DNA of 64,000 nucleotides from Bacillus gaemokensis (GCF_001590835.1 NZ_LTAQ01000002.1:45812-109811); one strand, 5' to 3'. Numbered from the stretch's first letter, positions 15,234-24,531 are shown. Made by a program: numbers and translations. The notes: generated by a model not told the origin, from the sequence alone.

Positions 15234-15983
15234 TTACTTCTGCATATAAGGAGCTAATATACCTAAAATCTTCGCTTTATCTTCTTTTAATTCAAGAGAT
15301 GTCAGCATGTCCATCGTACGTGGACGAGATAAGTTAACATTTACTTCACCCACAATGGTTGCCGGCCTTTGTGACATGATAAACACGCGATCAGACAATA
15401 ATATTGCTTCATCTAAGTCATGCGTTACCATAACAATTGTTTGCTTTTCTTGATGCCAAGAATTTAAGAGCCAGCTATGTACTTCCATCTTTGTAAATGC
15501 ATCTAGCTTGCCAAACGGTTCATCAAGTAGCATAATCGGTTTTTCACATAAATAAGTACGGAGAAAGCTAATACGTTGACGCATACCACCGGATAATGCA
15601 TCTGGATAATGATTTGCGTATTCAGCCAGACCAAACTGTTGCAAAGCTTCCATTCCTTCTGCAAGCCGCTCTTTCTTTGGCTTCCCTTCAATTTCTAATG
15701 GAAGCACAATATTTTGCAAGGCTGAGCGCCACGGAAGCAATAAATCTTGCTGCGGCATATAACTGACAATATCCTGCTTTTGAACAGGTTCATCGTTATA
15801 AATTACCTCTCCACTAGTTACCTCTTCAACACTCGCAATCATATTTAATAGCGTACTTTTTCCGCAACCACTTGGTCCTACGAACGAGACAAACTCGCCC
15901 TCTTGTATAGAGGCACTAATCTTTTCTAGTACATTTTTCCCATCAAACGCTTTCACAACATCTTTTATTTGTAATCCAATCAT
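15234..15983 (-). CDS. thiZ: ABC transporter ATPase for a thiamine pyrimidine precursor
   Basis: The 249-residue ATPase has Walker A GPSGCGKST, Q-loop MPQQDLLLPW, signature LSGGMRQR and Walker B/D-loop IMLLDEPFGKLD, the form of the nitrate/taurine/NMT1-type importer ATPases. It is the last gene of the TPP-riboswitch operon and overlaps the binding-protein gene by 4 bases, so translation is coupled. It energises uptake through ThiX. Known ThiXYZ systems import formylaminopyrimidine; the TPP control supports a thiamine-precursor substrate. Confidence 0.9.
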   Translation of the reverse strand: MIGLQIKDVVKAFDGKNVLEKISASIQEGEFVSFVGPSGCGKSTLLNMIASVEEVTSGEVIYNDEPVQKQDIVSYMPQQDLLLPWRSALQNIVLPLEIEGKPKKERLAEGMEALQQFGLAEYANHYPDALSGGMRQRISFLRTYLCEKPIMLLDEPFGKLDAFTKMEVHSWLLNSWHQEKQTIVMVTHDLDEAILLSDRVFIMSQRPATIVGEVNVNLSRPRTMDMLTSLELKEDKAKILGILAPYMQK

Positions 15984-16978
15984 TTTTCACTTGGAAGGAA
16001 TTCATTTGTAAAAGCATCTTTTACATCAATTTTCTTTTTAATAACTTTGTTATCATGTAAGAAATTCATGTAATTCGTCCAAACTTCTTCCTTCTGTACT
16101 CCCCACGCTTTTGCATCATCTTGATACTTCGTACTTAACCACTTTTGACTCTCTTGTACTAACTCTTTATTAATGTCTGGTACATTTTTAATTAAAATAT
16201 CAGCTGCTTCTTTTGGCTCTTTAATTGCAAAGTTGTATCCTTCTGCTGTTGCATTCATGAATTTTTTCACAAAATCTTTATCTTGTTTTGTATGCTTTTC
16301 ACTTGTAATAATGACTGGGCTATAGAAATCTAGCGCTGGATCTAAATCTTTTACCATAATTGTATTTAATTCTTTGCCTTGACGCTTCGCCTCGATACCG
16401 TCCCAACCATAATAAATCCATTCAAAATCCGCATCACGGCCAATTGATTTAAAGAAGTCCGTTTGTCCAAGAACAATCTTTTCTACTTTATTAAAATCAG
16501 CTTGATGTTTATCCATAATTGTTTTTAACGTTGCCTCTTCTGATGGTGATCCCCAGCCTCCATAACGCTTACCTTCAAAATCTTTTGGAGAGCTAATATT
16601 ATCTTTTTTCAACGCTGCAAATGCAGATGTATTATGTTGAATAATTGCCCCGATGGAAACAACCGGAATTCCTTCAACACGAGCTGATGTTACATTTTCT
16701 TGATAACTGACACCGAAATCAGCTTTTCCTGAAGCAATCATTTGCTCTGCTGATACGTTATCACCCGGCTGAATAATTTCTACATCTAAACCTTGTTTTT
16801 TATAGTAATCTTTCGTCTTCGCTACATATAAACCAGTATGATTTGTATTTGGGAACCAATCTAAAACAACTTTTACTTTCTTCCCTTTATCTGTACTCTC
16901 TTCTTTCTTCGCTGCATTACAGCCGACAACGCCAACTGCTAGTAAAGCGGCTAGCATAACTTTTAAGCCTTTTTTCAT
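15980..16978 (-). CDS. thiY: Substrate-binding lipoprotein, NMT1/THI5-like
   Basis: The 332-residue lipoprotein has the signal MKKGLKVMLAALLAVGVVGCN (lipobox VVGC) and an NMT1/THI5-like domain: VKVVLDWFPNTNHTGLYVAK, GDNVSAEQMIASGKADFGVS, YGGWGSPSEEAT. The DWFPNTNHTG segment is typical of pyrimidine-precursor binders. Anchored on the outer face of the membrane, it delivers ligand to ThiX. The ATG at 16978 follows AAAGGACGA. The gene overlaps its neighbours by 4 bases on both sides. Confidence 0.92.
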   Translation of the reverse strand: MKKGLKVMLAALLAVGVVGCNAAKKEESTDKGKKVKVVLDWFPNTNHTGLYVAKTKDYYKKQGLDVEIIQPGDNVSAEQMIASGKADFGVSYQENVTSARVEGIPVVSIGAIIQHNTSAFAALKKDNISSPKDFEGKRYGGWGSPSEEATLKTIMDKHQADFNKVEKIVLGQTDFFKSIGRDADFEWIYYGWDGIEAKRQGKELNTIMVKDLDPALDFYSPVIITSEKHTKQDKDFVKKFMNATAEGYNFAIKEPKEAADILIKNVPDINKELVQESQKWLSTKYQDDAKAWGVQKEEVWTNYMNFLHDNKVIKKKIDVKDAFTNEFLPSEK

Positions 16979-17751
16979 TTTCTGTCGTCCTTTCTGTATA
17001 TCCATGGTGCTGTTATTCTTGCCATAAATTCTACAATAAAATACAAGAATAGCGTCACCATAACGATAATAGCTGCGATACCAAATACACGAGCTGTTAA
17101 AAAGGATTTCGTCGCCCTTGTGAGCATGACACCTAATCCTTCACTCGCTCCAAGCCATTCCCCAATAATTGCTCCCATCACACTGTATGTAACCGCAATT
17201 TTTAATCCTGAGAAAAAGTATGGAAGCACTGCTGGGAATTTGACCTTTTGATAGATTTGCCATTTTGTTGCGCGCATTGTTTGTAATAACTTGAGCATGT
17301 TTTTATCTACTGTTTGAAAACCTTCTAAAATACTAAGAGCAATCGGAAAGAAACAAACAAGAATAACGACCATCACTTTTGGGAGCATCCCATAACCGAA
17401 CCAAATAATAAATAAAGGTGCCAGCACTACAATCGGAATCGTTTGTGAAATAACGAGTAACGGATTAATTAACACACGAAATAACGGAATAACATCCATA
17501 ACAATTGCAATACTCGTCCCAATTACAATCGCAAAGAATAATCCAATGACAACTTCTTGCAGTGTTTGTATCGTATTTGGTAACAATAGATCTTTCATTC
17601 CAATTAGTTCTTGTACAATCGTAGAAGGCTTTGGTAAAATCCATGGTTCAATTCGAAATAATGAAACAGATCCTTCCCATATGGCAATGAGAAGGATAAG
17701 CCAAATCGTTGTAATTGTTATGTTAGATCGCTTCTGGTTTTTCATATTCAT
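16975..17751 (-). CDS. thiX: ABC transporter permease for a thiamine precursor
   Basis: The 258-residue permease has about six membrane spans and a BPD_transp_1 coupling motif (the EAA-loop region around LLQTMRATKWQIYQKVKFPAVLPYFFSGLK). It begins inside the 3' end of the upstream thiamine-binding gene; the ATG at 17751 lies 7 bases after GGAAG, and a second ATG at 17745 is possible. It forms the channel of the ThiXYZ importer in the cytoplasmic membrane. Confidence 0.88.
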   Translation of the reverse strand: MNMKNQKRSNITITTIWLILLIAIWEGSVSLFRIEPWILPKPSTIVQELIGMKDLLLPNTIQTLQEVVIGLFFAIVIGTSIAIVMDVIPLFRVLINPLLVISQTIPIVVLAPLFIIWFGYGMLPKVMVVILVCFFPIALSILEGFQTVDKNMLKLLQTMRATKWQIYQKVKFPAVLPYFFSGLKIAVTYSVMGAIIGEWLGASEGLGVMLTRATKSFLTARVFGIAAIIVMVTLFLYFIVEFMARITAPWIYRKDDRK

Positions 17752-18043
17752 CACGGTACTTCCAAACTTTCTCATCAATCGTTACACCAGTACTTGGACG
17801 ATAATGAATTTTAATAGAAGTAATAACTTCTTCTGCTCCAGCATCGACACAAGCTTGTTGTGCACGCTTAATGACATCAAGAAGCACGTCTAATTCTCCT
17901 TCCAACGTTGTTTCCATCGCACCCACTTCATAACGAACACCTGATTGTTGTACGACCTCAATCGCCTTATCAACAACATCATATACGTCTCTCGTTTTTG
18001 CTTGCGGTACGACTGAAAATGAAATTGTAACTTGTTGTGACAT
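17723..18043 (-). CDS. Thiamine-binding single-domain YkoF/MTH1187-like protein
   Basis: The 106-residue protein has the MTH1187/YkoF fold pattern: MSQQVTISFSVVPQ, a paired-helix region with VGAMETTLEGE and a strand SIKIHYRP. B. subtilis YkoF is about twice as long, with two such domains, and binds thiamine or HMP, so this is a one-domain form that would dimerise. It is the first gene after the TPP riboswitch and precedes thiXYZ. It could sense or chaperone imported pyrimidine. Confidence 0.85.
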   Translation of the reverse strand: MSQQVTISFSVVPQAKTRDVYDVVDKAIEVVQQSGVRYEVGAMETTLEGELDVLLDVIKRAQQACVDAGAEEVITSIKIHYRPSTGVTIDEKVWKYRDEYEKPEAI

Positions 18044-18075
18044 ACTAAAATCCCCCTTGCAAAAAATATTTTGTG

Positions 18076-18116
18076 AAAAAGAAAAGGCTTTCCTACGAAA
18101 TACGCAGGAAAGCCTT
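18076..18116 (-). terminator. Terminator of the TPP riboswitch before the thi transport operon
   Basis: AAGGCTTTCCT pairs with AGGAAAGCCTT; the minus strand continues TTTTCTTTTT. It lies between the TPP aptamer and the first gene and is the expression platform of the riboswitch. Confidence 0.9.
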
Positions 18117-18159
18117 GCATGCAAGTTATTATACAATAACGTTTGCTTACAAACTTTAA

Positions 18160-18245
18160 GTAATTCCCTACGCTGGCATTATCCAGATCAGGTTGAGGGT
18201 CGATGCAATTTACATCCTCTCAGCCAAATGGCTCCCCGGTCTTAA
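18160..18245 (-). promoter_or_regulatory. TPP riboswitch (THI element)
   Basis: The minus strand has GGGGAGCCATTTGGCTGAGAGG, ACCCTCAACCTGATCTGGAT and AATGCCAGCGTAGGGAA in order, the conserved TPP aptamer blocks. Ligand binding should favour the terminator at 18116-18076 and shut off ykoF-like-thiXYZ when thiamine pyrophosphate is plentiful. Confidence 0.97.
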
Positions 18246-18631
18246 TTCGCTTTCATTGTAGCATGATTTATTTTTCCGAACAAACATATAAGGAGTTTCT
18301 TTTTTAAACACGGATACAGATTAATGAAATAAAGTACTTAGTTTTCCCTGCCTGTTCATACATCTCCCTTATAAAAAATTACGTTTATTAAGTATAAATT
18401 TTTCATACAAAATCGTTATATGTTTTTTCTAACTCATACCTCTATACGTAGTACATTCTATTTATAAGTTTTGTAAAATAATTTTACCAAATATAGTGAA
18501 TGTTACTTTTTATGTGTTATATAATAAAAAAGGTTTATATAAAAGGCTTTTATTTGTTTAATTTAATAATTATTATATAAATTAAATTATTCAAAAATAT
18601 CTTACCACATGGATTTTGGAGGTATTTTATC
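18246..18631. other. AT-rich promoter region of dcu
   Basis: No ORF seen. It contains the diverging promoters of the thi operon and dcu, and an AT-only inverted repeat (TTTAATTTA at 18557 with TAAATTAAA at 18578). GGAGG lies 9 bases before the dcu ATG. No clear Fnr box. Confidence 0.4.
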
Positions 18632-19945
18632 ATGTTTTGGCTACAATTTATCACCTTACTACTCTGCATTTTTATCGGTGCGCGCCTTGGTGGTGTTGGA
18701 CTGGGAGTAATGGGCGGAGTTGGTATGGCAATACTCGTATTCGTCTTCCACTTACAACCTACAGCTCCTCCTATTGACGTTATGCTGATGATTCTAGCAG
18801 TAATCACAGCGGCTGGCGCACTGCAAGCCGCTGGCGGAATGGATTATCTTGTTCACCTTGCAGAAAAAGCACTGCGTAAAAACCCAAAGCGTATTACATT
18901 CTTCGCACCTATTGTGACCTATTTATTTACATTGTGCGCTGGGACGGGACACGTTGCTTATTCTGTACTTCCTGTTATTGCTGAAGTATCACGTGAATCA
19001 GGAATTAGACCTGAACGTCCAATGTCAATCGCCGTAATCGCTTCACAACAAGCAATTACAGCAAGTCCAATTTCAGCTGCAACTGTTGCACTTTTAGCAA
19101 TGCTAGCAGATTATAAAATTACATTGTTAGATATTTTAAAAGTAAGTATTCCTTCTACTTTCATTGCTTGTATGTTAGCAGCTTTCGTTGCTAGCAAGAT
19201 GGGTAAAGAATTAAAAGAAGATCCAGAATACTTGAAACGCTTAAAAGAAGGTATGATTCCAAAGCTTGAAGAAAAGAAAGAATTTGTAGGTGCAAAGGGC
19301 GCCAAATTATCTGTTATTCTCTTCTTATTCGCGACTGTTTTTGTCGTTCTTCTTGGTTCATTTGAAGCACTTCGTCCAGGGTGGATGGTAGACGGAAAAT
19401 TAGTTCGTCTTTCAATGCCTAATACGATTGAAATGGTCATGCTAACAATTGCTGCTCTTATTATTCTCTTCTGTAAACCAAATGTGGAAAGCATTGTATC
19501 TGGCAATGTCTTTAAAGCAGGGGCGACAGCTGTTGTTGCTATCTTCGGTATCGCTTGGATGGGAGATACTTTCTTCAACGGAAACCTAAATATGATTCAA
19601 GGATCGATTCAACATTTAGTAACAAGTGCACCATGGTTATTTGCTATTGCATTATTTATCCTATCTATATTACTGTATAGCCAAGCAGCTACAGTACGTG
19701 CTTTAATGCCACTCGGATTATCACTTGGCATTCCACCCGCACTACTTATTGCTATGTTCCCTGCAGTAAACGGTTATTTCTTCATTCCAAACTACGGAAC
19801 AATTGTTGCTGCAATCAACTTTGACCGTACCGGAACAACAGGCATCGGTAAATACGTATTAAATCATAGCTTTATGATTCCTGGTCTTATCGCAACGTTT
19901 GCTTCCATTGGAATTGGAATGCTCTTAATTTCAATCATGTTTTAA
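18632..19945 (+). CDS. dcuA: Anaerobic C4-dicarboxylate transporter, DcuA/DcuB family
   Basis: The 437-residue membrane protein has about 10-12 spans with the Dcu family signatures: RLGGVGLGVMGGVGMAILVF, LCAGTGHVAYSVLPVIAE, SQQAITASPISAATVALL and a C-terminal RTGTTGIGKYVLNHSFMIPG. It exchanges fumarate, malate or aspartate for succinate during anaerobic growth. Single-gene unit with a bidirectional terminator shared with ilvA. DcuA and DcuB are not separable by eye. Confidence 0.92.
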   Translation: MFWLQFITLLLCIFIGARLGGVGLGVMGGVGMAILVFVFHLQPTAPPIDVMLMILAVITAAGALQAAGGMDYLVHLAEKALRKNPKRITFFAPIVTYLFTLCAGTGHVAYSVLPVIAEVSRESGIRPERPMSIAVIASQQAITASPISAATVALLAMLADYKITLLDILKVSIPSTFIACMLAAFVASKMGKELKEDPEYLKRLKEGMIPKLEEKKEFVGAKGAKLSVILFLFATVFVVLLGSFEALRPGWMVDGKLVRLSMPNTIEMVMLTIAALIILFCKPNVESIVSGNVFKAGATAVVAIFGIAWMGDTFFNGNLNMIQGSIQHLVTSAPWLFAIALFILSILLYSQAATVRALMPLGLSLGIPPALLIAMFPAVNGYFFIPNYGTIVAAINFDRTGTTGIGKYVLNHSFMIPGLIATFASIGIGMLLISIMF

Positions 19946-19946
19946 A

Positions 19947-19990
19947 GAAAAAAGCACAAACCTTTTATGATTATAGGTTTGTGCTTTTTT
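19947..19990. terminator. Bidirectional terminator between dcu and ilvA
   Basis: AAAAAAGCACAAACCT pairs with AGGTTTGTGCTTTTTT. A/T runs on both flanks let it end dcu on the plus strand and ilvA on the minus strand. Confidence 0.9.
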
Positions 19991-19993
19991 CTT

Positions 19994-20011
19994 TAATCAA
20001 ACGTTTGTTTA
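19994..20011. repeat. Third copy of the 18-bp palindrome
   Basis: TAATCAAACGTTTGTTTA, identical to 9388-9405 with flanking identity extending to 21 bases. Here it sits between two 3' ends, not in an obvious promoter. Confidence 0.5.
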
Positions 20012-20018
20012 AAAATTT

Positions 20019-21227
20019 TTAGTCAATAATCTCTACGTTATATCCCTTCTTTTCTATCCCACTTAATACTTCTTCAATATGATTTTTATCTTTCGTTTCT
20101 AACGATAAATGGAGCTGCGTATACCCTGGGAACACTTTTGTTCCAATCCGTTCTAAATGTATATGCAATACGTTCGCTTCGAAACTTGTTACGATTTCAA
20201 GTAAATGTTGCAAATGTCCTGGTTTATCTTTAATCATTGTTGCGATATGAACAAAGCGTCCCGCTTCCACCATTCCATGCTCAATAATACGCGTAATAAA
20301 GTTGACATCTACATTACCACCACTTAAAACCGATACGACTTTTTTCTCTTTCACTGGGATTTTTTGATAGAGCAGAGCTGCTAACGAACTTGCACCTGAT
20401 CCCTCTACCAACAACTTATTGCGTTCCAATAGCATTAGCATCGTTCTTGCAATTTCCATTTCGTCTACACAAAAAATATCATCTACGTAACGCTCTACAA
20501 GCTGAAATGTTAAATCTCCTGGCCTTTTTACCGCGATACCATCCGCCATAGTTGGTTCCGCGTTTACTGTTATCACTTTCTTTTCTTGCAACGATTGCTT
20601 CATTCCCGGACAAGCAAGTGCTTGTACACCATATATTTTCACTGACGGTTTTTGTTCTTTAATCGCCATCGCAACACCTGCAATTAAGCCACCGCCCCCA
20701 ACTGGACAAATAACAGCTTCTACATCATCAAGCTGCTGCACGATTTCTAATCCTATCGTCCCTTGGCCAGCAATTATGGCTTCATCATCAAATGGGTGAA
20801 CAAACTTCGCTCCTGTTTGTTCTTTTAAATCAAGTGCATACGCTAGTGCATCATCAAATACATCACCTTGTAACTCCACATGTGCACCGTATCGCTTAGT
20901 TGCAAGTACTTTGCTAAGCGGAGCACCCTTTGGCATCACAATTGTACAAGGAATACCGAGCATATTACTAGAATAGGCAACCCCTTGCGCATGATTACCA
21001 GCTGATGCTGCAACAACTCCATTCTCCAGTTCTCCTTTACCAAGAGAAACCATCTTATTATAAGAACCACGCACTTTGAAAGAACCAGTCTTTTGCAAAT
21101 TTTCAAGCTTTAAGTATACTTCATTATGTGATAGATCACTAAACGTACTCGAATAATCAAGTGGTGTCGTATGTACAACGCCTTTCATTTTTTCATAAGC
21201 AGCTATAATATCTTGGAAAGAAATCAT
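20019..21227 (-). CDS. ilvA: Threonine dehydratase, medium form with ACT domain
   Basis: The 402-residue PLP enzyme deaminates threonine to 2-oxobutyrate. PLP Lys in KTGSFKVRGSYNKM (residues about 52-65), the Asn loop SAGNHAQGVA, the phosphate-binding GGGGLIAG and a C-terminal ACT-like domain (HIATMIKDKPGHLQHLLEIV). The length fits the catabolic/medium TdcB-type form rather than long E. coli IlvA. The ATG at 21227 follows CGGAGG. No ilv or leu genes are nearby, so the role may be catabolic or isoleucine supply. Confidence 0.92.
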   Translation of the reverse strand: MISFQDIIAAYEKMKGVVHTTPLDYSSTFSDLSHNEVYLKLENLQKTGSFKVRGSYNKMVSLGKGELENGVVAASAGNHAQGVAYSSNMLGIPCTIVMPKGAPLSKVLATKRYGAHVELQGDVFDDALAYALDLKEQTGAKFVHPFDDEAIIAGQGTIGLEIVQQLDDVEAVICPVGGGGLIAGVAMAIKEQKPSVKIYGVQALACPGMKQSLQEKKVITVNAEPTMADGIAVKRPGDLTFQLVERYVDDIFCVDEMEIARTMLMLLERNKLLVEGSGASSLAALLYQKIPVKEKKVVSVLSGGNVDVNFITRIIEHGMVEAGRFVHIATMIKDKPGHLQHLLEIVTSFEANVLHIHLERIGTKVFPGYTQLHLSLETKDKNHIEEVLSGIEKKGYNVEIID

Positions 21228-21365
21228 GTTGTCGCCTCCGAAACGATATATATTCATATATGTTAGTTTGAGCGGCAAGATTTGTTTTATACGACAAAAG
21301 AAGCTTACTTACATTTCTATCAACAAATACAGGTTACATATTCTTAATTGATGAACATTCATATA

Positions 21366-21406
21366 CGAAAAAAGGTCGTACAACACTTTCTATGTTGTAC
21401 GACCTT
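21366..21406 (-). terminator. Terminator of the thiM-thiE unit
   Basis: AAGGTCGTACAACA pairs with TGTTGTACGACCTT; the T run follows on the minus strand, 20 bases beyond the thiE stop. Confidence 0.88.
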
Positions 21407-21426
21407 CTACTCTCTCTTACAGAAAA

Positions 21427-22080
21427 TTATCTTTTCACTTGCTCCAACAATTTCTCCATACTTTCATAAGGCGAATTCGCTAAACTAATTGCCGAAATAA
21501 CAGAAACCCCATCTGCCCCTGCATCTATAACAGAAGCTGCATTTTCAATTGTAATTCCACCAATACCGACGATCGGTATCATGATACCTTCTTCTCGAAA
21601 ATGCCTTAATCCTTTTATTCCTTGAACTGCTTTTGTATCCTTTTTTGTATTCGTTGGAAAAATAGGTCCTACACCTAAATAATCCGCTCCATTTGCAATT
21701 GCAAAGCGTGCTTCTTCAATTGTATGAGCAGATACTCCAACAATTTTACCTCCCATTTTTTCACGAACTGATGTAATTCCCTCATCGTCTTGTCCTACAT
21801 GAACACCATCTGCATCTAATGCAATCGCTAATTCTACATCATCATTCACGATAAAAGGAACTTTATATTCTTTACAAAGTAACTGTAACTGCTTTGCAAA
21901 ATGCACTCGTTCTTCTCCAGTTAATGCTCCTTCACCCTTTTCCCGAAATTGAAACAGTGTCACTCCACCATCTAGCGCTTCTTTCATTACTTGTAATGGA
22001 TCCTTTTGGCAATTGTTACTTCCCATAATAAAATATACTAGCAATAACTTGGACATTTGCTTTGTTTCAATACGTGCCAT
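21427..22080 (-). CDS. thiE: Thiamine-phosphate synthase
   Basis: The 217-residue TIM-barrel enzyme couples HMP-diphosphate to thiazole phosphate. Signatures: [33 protein letters not shown]-type binding segment ([16 protein letters not shown]), [25 protein letters not shown] and IVGIGGI. The ATG at 22080 is chosen because GAGGGG stands about 8 bases upstream; the ATG at 22089 touches that site. It lies 15 bases after thiM in the same TPP-controlled unit. Confidence 0.95.
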   Translation of the reverse strand: MARIETKQMSKLLLVYFIMGSNNCQKDPLQVMKEALDGGVTLFQFREKGEGALTGEERVHFAKQLQLLCKEYKVPFIVNDDVELAIALDADGVHVGQDDEGITSVREKMGGKIVGVSAHTIEEARFAIANGADYLGVGPIFPTNTKKDTKAVQGIKGLRHFREEGIMIPIVGIGGITIENAASVIDAGADGVSVISAISLANSPYESMEKLLEQVKR

Positions 22081-22095
22081 TTCCCTCATCCCCTC

Positions 22096-22905
22096 TTACT
22101 GCACCTCTTGAATCTTTCCATATTTCTCAATATCACTTGCAGCGGTATTTGCTAGCTGATTTAAAAATTCGATTTGGAAACTTCCTGGTCCTAGTTTTGC
22201 TGTTTTAGCAGCAGCTATTTCAGCTGCTACACCATAAAATGTTAATGCAGCAACTGCTGCTTTCACATAATCTTTTTCAACTGCTGCAAATGCTCCCATT
22301 ACAGAAGTTAATAGACATCCCGTCCCCGTAACCTTCGTTAAAATTGGATGACCGTTACGAATCATAACTGTCTGTTCTCCATCTGTAACAATATCTTCTT
22401 TCCCCGTAATAACCGCCACTGTATCTAGTTCCTCTGCTGCTTGTTTTGCAATCTCCACAATATCACCGTTTCCAGTTCCAGCATCCACACCTTTAATTTC
22501 CCACTTTTCATTAATGACGTTGGCAATTTCCGCCGCATTCCCGCGAATCATTGCTAACTTCACTTCACCTGGAATATGTCTTGCAACTTCTGTCCGGTAA
22601 GAGGTTGCCCCTGCACCAACAGGATCAAATAATACTGGTACATGATGTGTATTTGCTGACTTTCCAGCAATAAGCATTGCTTCTACTTCTTCAGGACGAA
22701 GTGTACCCATATTTAAAACAAGCGCACCTGCAATGCTAGCCATTTCAGCCACTTCTTCTTTTGCATACGCCATAACTGGTGATGCTCCTAATGCTAGCAA
22801 ACCATTGGCCGTAAAGTTTGTCACAACAACATTTGTAATATTATGCACAAGTGGATTTGACTCTCTTACTGTCTCCACTACTTTTGCGATTTCTTGTATA
22901 TTCAT
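22096..22905 (-). CDS. thiM: Hydroxyethylthiazole kinase
   Basis: The 269-residue ribokinase-like enzyme phosphorylates salvaged thiazole alcohol. Signatures: [49 protein letters not shown] and the C-terminal anion-hole [11 protein letters not shown]. The ATG at 22905 follows AGGAGATGAAAAGA; the ATG at 22914 is too close to the ribosome binding site. First gene of the TPP-riboswitch unit, directly providing the substrate of ThiE. Confidence 0.96.
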   Translation of the reverse strand: MNIQEIAKVVETVRESNPLVHNITNVVVTNFTANGLLALGASPVMAYAKEEVAEMASIAGALVLNMGTLRPEEVEAMLIAGKSANTHHVPVLFDPVGAGATSYRTEVARHIPGEVKLAMIRGNAAEIANVINEKWEIKGVDAGTGNGDIVEIAKQAAEELDTVAVITGKEDIVTDGEQTVMIRNGHPILTKVTGTGCLLTSVMGAFAAVEKDYVKAAVAALTFYGVAAEIAAAKTAKLGPGSFQIEFLNQLANTAASDIEKYGKIQEVQ

Positions 22906-22941
22906 TCTTTTCATCTCCTAACTTAGTAATGGGAGATACAC

Positions 22942-22970
22942 AAAAAGACACTTCGCGTATGCAAAGTGCC
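22942..22970 (-). terminator. Terminator of the TPP riboswitch before thiM
   Basis: GGCACTTTGC pairs with GCGAAGTGTC (one G-T pair) around ATAC, followed by TTTTTG on the minus strand. Confidence 0.85.
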
Positions 22971-22987
22971 TGAACATGTGCTTTTAC

Positions 22988-23082
22988 ACTCTCCCTACGC
23001 TGGCATTATCCAACAGGTTCAAATGGTCAACGACAGATTAGCCGTACTCTCAGTTTGCATCCGCAAACTCCCATGTGTTTTC
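22988..23082 (-). promoter_or_regulatory. TPP riboswitch (THI element)
   Basis: The minus strand has CATGGGAGTTTGCGGATG, ACTGAGAGTACGG, TTGAACCTGTTGGATAATGC and CAGCGTAGGGA, the TPP aptamer order with a long variable P3 arm. It controls thiM-thiE by termination. Confidence 0.96.
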
Positions 23083-23164
23083 TTATTCATCTACTTCAGA
23101 GTCTACTCTTATTCTAGTAAAATAACAAGTTACAAGTTTTTGTCTTCTTAATATATAAGTACAA

Positions 23165-23490
23165 ATTGAAAAAACGATATCAAGCCTTTCTTTTCAGGTG
23201 GGAGAGAGCATCCGACCATGCATAGAAGCGGTCAGATCCTTTTTTAGCCCCATGCCAAGTTCAAACAAATTGAAAAAATGAGAGCTGTCCCCTTTTTTCT
23301 TCATAGCCGCAATTTATATGTAAAAACTCAAAAAGAAGTTATCCAATAAAAGTCCGATTGGTGATAGGAATTTCAGTTTATATAAATATAATTTGAAAAA
23401 ACGACATAAAACCTTTCTTTTTAGGTGAGAGGGAGCAGCGACTTATATGTTGAAAAATCAAAATAAAAAATAGTGATAGGAAATTAAAAT
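23165..23490. repeat. Imperfect duplicated intergenic element
   Basis: A 46-base segment at 23165-23210 recurs at 23392-23437 with about seven mismatches (both hold GAAAAAACGA and CCTTTCTTTT). The similarity then resumes (TTATATGT, and GTGATAGGAA at the end of each copy). Copy 1 carries about 90 extra bases, which contain a hairpin (ATCCGACC with GGTCAGAT) followed by CCTTTTTT. No ORF. It may be a B. cereus group dispersed repeat. Confidence 0.5.
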
Positions 23491-23502
23491 CCCTACCACT
23501 AT
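23463..23502 (-). terminator. Terminator of the siderophore import operon
   Basis: ATAGTGATAGG pairs with CCTACCACTAT (one mismatch); the minus strand continues TTTTTTATTTTG just after the yclQ stop. Confidence 0.82.
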
Positions 23503-23510
23503 CTTTCACA

Positions 23511-24458
23511 TTATTTTAAGCCTTTAGATACTTCTTTCACCATTTCTGATACAGATTCAAGTCCGCCACCAGATAGGTACCAGTAGTTTGCATCTAGATA
23601 GATTACATTATTGTTTTTCGCAGCATTTGTTTTGCTAACAAGTTCATTTTCAACAACTTGCTTCGCAGAAGATTTACCACCAACAATAGCACCTCTATCG
23701 ATTACAAATAAGTAATCAGGGTTTTTCTCAAGAATATATTCAAATGTAACGTTGTTACCATGAGTAGATGCTTTAATCTCTTTATCCGCAGGAGTTACAC
23801 CAAACACATCGTGGATAATACCAAAACGAGATTCTGGACCATATGCACTTACTTTACCGTCATTCGCTAAAATAACTAAGCCTTTTTTATCACTTTTCGT
23901 AGCTTTTTCATTTAATGCTTTTACATCTTTTTCAACTGCTGCAATTTCTTTTTTCGCTTTATCTTCTTTACCGAAGATCTTTGCCAACATTTCTGTGTTT
24001 TCTTTAAATGACTTCATATACTCTTTAGTATCTTGTTCTACATAAATTGTTGGAGCAATACCAGAAAATTCTTTATAAGAATCAGATTGTCTTGCAGAAA
24101 TAATAATTAAATCTGGCTTGATTTCATTAATTTTTTCAAAGTCTGGTTCTTTTAAACCACCAACGTTTGTATACTTTTTATCTTTATATTTAGAAAGGTA
24201 TGCTGGTGTATTCTTTTGTGGTACGCCAGTTACTTCAACACCTAATTTATCTAATGTATCTAATGAACCAAAGTCAAATACTACAACTTTTTTCGGGTTT
24301 GTCTTAACTTTTGTTTCCCCTAATTTGTGCTTAATAGTAATCTCTTTCGCTTTACTTTCACTCGCTTCTGTCTTCTTATCAGAAGAAGCATTATTGCTAC
24401 ATGCTACAGCGACGATAGCAAGCATGAAAGTTAATAGTAGCATCGCTAATTTCTTCAC
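23511..24458 (-). CDS. yclQ: Siderophore-binding lipoprotein, YclQ/FatB-like
   Basis: The 315-residue lipoprotein starts with GTG (KKLAMLLLTF..., lipobox VAVAC) 9 bases after AGAGGTGATT. It has a type III periplasmic-binding fold: ITIKHKLGETKVKTNPKKVVVFDFGSLD, PDLIIISARQSDSYKEF, YGPESRFGIIHDVFG and a C-terminal GGGLESVSEMVKEV. This family (B. subtilis YclQ, B. anthracis/cereus FatB) binds ferric petrobactin and dihydroxybenzoate compounds. Last gene of the permease-permease-ATPase-binding protein operon. Confidence 0.88.
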   Translation of the reverse strand: MKKLAMLLLTFMLAIVAVACSNNASSDKKTEASESKAKEITIKHKLGETKVKTNPKKVVVFDFGSLDTLDKLGVEVTGVPQKNTPAYLSKYKDKKYTNVGGLKEPDFEKINEIKPDLIIISARQSDSYKEFSGIAPTIYVEQDTKEYMKSFKENTEMLAKIFGKEDKAKKEIAAVEKDVKALNEKATKSDKKGLVILANDGKVSAYGPESRFGIIHDVFGVTPADKEIKASTHGNNVTFEYILEKNPDYLFVIDRGAIVGGKSSAKQVVENELVSKTNAAKNNNVIYLDANYWYLSGGGLESVSEMVKEVSKGLK

Positions 24459-24531
24459 TTCAATCACCTCTATAAATTTTTTAAAATTATTTTGAATCGA
24501 TAGCAAGTTAGCACTATCAAAATAACTTCTA

